Positions 6,100-7,520 of a stretch of 7,520 nucleotides of DNA are shown in pieces. The notes beneath the pieces are model-generated. The model was not told the DNA's origin. It made no database searches and saw nothing but the letters and a program-made list of their open reading frames with translations. The DNA comes from an uncultured Pseudomonadales bacterium (lineage in GTDB: Bacteria > Pseudomonadota > Gammaproteobacteria > Pseudomonadales > Porticoccaceae): positions 1 through 7,520 of the forward strand of contig CAJQJT010000309.1 of the NCBI GenBank assembly GCA_905478725.1, given 5' to 3'. Made by a program: the position numbers and the translations under genes. Positions within the stretch are counted from its first letter, which is position 1; every line of letters begins with the position of its first letter.

Positions 6100-7161
6100 T
6101 TATCCGATACTCGCTACATTTAATATCCAGCCAATTAAAAGTACCTGAGGCAGTGTAATCAGCGGCAGGAAAAGCGCTATTTTCCAAGATTTGGTGACAT
6201 CTTTCAGCACCATAATTTCAGTGTAATCCGTGGCCACCCCAGCCATCAAAAAAGTAAAGCCATTGCCAGGCGCAGCGGCTCGGGTCAGCAGATCCGCTGC
6301 AATAGGGGTTGAGCCTTCAGAGCAGACTTCGATAATGGTTGCGGCAAGTAATGTGAGCATCAAGCCAGCCACTGTCGGGCCAAAATAATTCTGATATAAA
6401 TCCAGGGGTACTAGGGCGCGGATCAGTACCGCAAGAACAATGCCGAACAGCAACCAGCGAAACACCATACGCGAGTCGCGGATGCCGTCGATCAGCAGTC
6501 TGCCTAGTGCGCGGGGTGAGTATTCTGCGGTTTTGATTAATCCGATAATGCCAGACCAGAGTGGCTGCTGCTCTGAGGTGAGAGTTTCAACCTTATGGGG
6601 GTTTGGTGGCAGTTTCCCCCTAGCCACCAAACTATCAAAGAGGATTCCGGTGACCATGCCGATCAACATAGATAGGCCAATAAACAGCAGCGTCCACTGC
6701 CAGCCGATCAAGCTGATCATAATGATGGTGAGTGACAGAGAATTCCAAGGACTGGCGATCAAGAAGGCCATCAGCTGGCCAATACTAGCACCCCGCTCAT
6801 AGAGCTTAGCACCGACCATCAGTATGCCGTGGCTACAAAGGTCTAGAGCTACGCCCGCCAAGGTGGCGCGGAGAATACCTTTAGTCGTGCCACCCTGGCC
6901 TAGGGCCGACATCACCAACTCTCTTGGGACGCGCTCCAGTAGGCCGACAAACACAACTGCGGCCACCAGACCCAGCCACATTTTATTCACCAGCTCGAAA
7001 ACTCCCTCGCTCATAATAGTCAGCCACTGAGGCATATCGACTCTGTCAGCCAGCAACCAAAACAGTAAGTAACCGATCACTACCGTGATACCCGAGCACC
7101 AGAGGAGGTAATCGGGGCGAGGCTTAGCGATGGATTTATCTGATGGACAGCAATCACTCAT
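6100..7161 (-). CDS. DUF318/ArsP/YraQ-family membrane permease, CueR-linked
   Basis: A 353-residue polytopic inner-membrane protein with about eight hydrophobic segments in two halves joined by a hydrophilic loop (about 181-230). Each half has a CS-x-G signature: DLCSHG (107-112) and EVCSEG (278-283). Both are followed by the same arrangement of A, L, R, A, G, F, L, A residues, which marks an internal duplication. This is typical of the DUF318 (UPF0718) permeases. Some members (ArsP) export trivalent organoarsenicals; most have no known substrate. The short N-terminal tail carries a Cys pair (MSDCCPSDK). The start at 7161 has an excellent GGAG (7169-7172) 7 bases upstream and overlaps the end of the upstream regulator by 8 bases, so translation is probably coupled. 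The frame extends to 7209, but those 16 extra codons lie inside the regulator gene and lack support. Substrate is unknown; a soft-metal or metalloid species is my inference. Confidence 0.82.
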   Translation of the reverse strand: MSDCCPSDKSIAKPRPDYLLWCSGITVVIGYLLFWLLADRVDMPQWLTIMSEGVFELVNKMWLGLVAAVVFVGLLERVPRELVMSALGQGGTTKGILRATLAGVALDLCSHGILMVGAKLYERGASIGQLMAFLIASPWNSLSLTIIMISLIGWQWTLLFIGLSMLIGMVTGILFDSLVARGKLPPNPHKVETLTSEQQPLWSGIIGLIKTAEYSPRALGRLLIDGIRDSRMVFRWLLFGIVLAVLIRALVPLDLYQNYFGPTVAGLMLTLLAATIIEVCSEGSTPIAADLLTRAAAPGNGFTFLMAGVATDYTEIMVLKDVTKSWKIALFLPLITLPQVLLIGWILNVASIG

Positions 7162-7520
7162 GATTATTCTCCGACAGGGAATCAATAATAGTGCATTCCG
7201 GTGAGTCATCAGCGGCGCAATGACTGAGTAGGTTGCTTAGAAGTCCATGCATAGAGGTGAGGTCAGTGATTTGCTGTTCTACTTGATGCTGGCGCTGGAC
7301 CACCAGTTGATGGACTTCGGCACTGCGGCGGTTGGGGTCGCGCCAGAGCTGCAGCAGTTGACGGCATTCTTTGAGGGTAAAACCAAACTGACGGGACTGA
7401 CGGAGAAATATAACTTCGGCCACCGCGGTCTTTGGGTAGTCACGATAACCATTTGCCAATCGCCGTGCCGCTGGCAGAATCCCTTCTTCCTCGTAGTAGC
7501 GAACCGATTTGACCGGGACG
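7154..7520 (-). CDS. CueR-like MerR-family metal regulator (N-terminus beyond window edge)
   Basis: The last 121 residues are visible; about 11-12 N-terminal residues are missing beyond the right edge. An internal TTG at 7459 is not the start, because the frame continues through KSVRYYEEEGILPAARR, the second part of the MerR winged-helix domain. Further on are ANGYRDY and FLRQSRQFGFTLKECRQLL, then a dimerisation helix. Compared from memory with E. coli CueR, the visible protein has the monovalent-metal hallmarks. A Ser in RRSAEV sits where CueR has Ser77 in RHSADV; regulators of divalent metals have Cys there. The metal loop CAADDSPEC keeps the C-x7-C spacing of CueR C112/C120 and is followed by TIIDSLS, like CueR PIIENLS. 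The terminal Cys-Cys of E. coli CueR is replaced by Asn-Asn. It should activate a promoter with a long 19-20 base spacer in response to Cu(I), Ag(I) or Au(I). It overlaps the permease gene by 8 bases, making that permease the probable target. Confidence 0.87.
   Translation of the reverse strand, partial: VPVKSVRYYEEEGILPAARRLANGYRDYPKTAVAEVIFLRQSRQFGFTLKECRQLLQLWRDPNRRSAEVHQLVVQRQHQVEQQITDLTSMHGLLSNLLSHCAADDSPECTIIDSLSENNHE

Overview
The window looks like chromosomal DNA of a gammaproteobacterium. Three things point there: a PhoB/PhoR pair with an Escherichia/Pseudomonas-type Pho box, a SlyD of the 161-residue pseudomonad type, and a CueR-like MerR regulator. Base composition is moderate (about half G+C) and codon use looks even throughout. 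A marine group such as Cellvibrionales is my guess only. I see no tRNA, rRNA, CRISPR array, insertion sequence or phage gene.

Layout, left to right. Positions 2-79 (+) may hold the last 25 codons of a gene that enters from the left. Three minus-strand genes follow, transcribed right to left: a glyceraldehyde-3-phosphate dehydrogenase (1799-2812), the MFS permease ArsJ (521-1750) and a small conserved-type hypothetical protein with a glycine-rich tail (72-446). Next comes a plus-strand gene for a 55-residue hydrophobic protein (3079-3246), closed by a strong hairpin terminator. slyD (3390-3875, -) is transcribed away from phoB-phoR (4060-6085, +). phoR converges on a minus-strand pair that runs in from the right edge: a CueR-like MerR regulator (cut at the window end) overlapping a permease of the DUF318/ArsP/YraQ family (6100-7161).

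Two systems can be read functionally. GAPDH plus ArsJ is a known arsenate resistance pathway. The dehydrogenase uses arsenate in place of phosphate to make 1-arseno-3-phosphoglycerate, and ArsJ exports that unstable product. PhoR senses phosphate limitation together with the Pst system and phosphorylates PhoB. A near-consensus Pho box in front of phoB shows autoinduction. The two are biologically related because Pho-induced phosphate uptake also brings in arsenate, but I see no Pho box in front of the GAPDH gene, so regulatory linkage is unproven.

The least explained unit is the right-hand pair. The regulator has the monovalent-metal (Cu/Ag/Au) signature of CueR: a Ser at the position equivalent to CueR Ser77, and a C-x7-C loop. 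Its coupled partner is a DUF318-type permease with duplicated CS-x-G motifs, not the usual copper ATPase.
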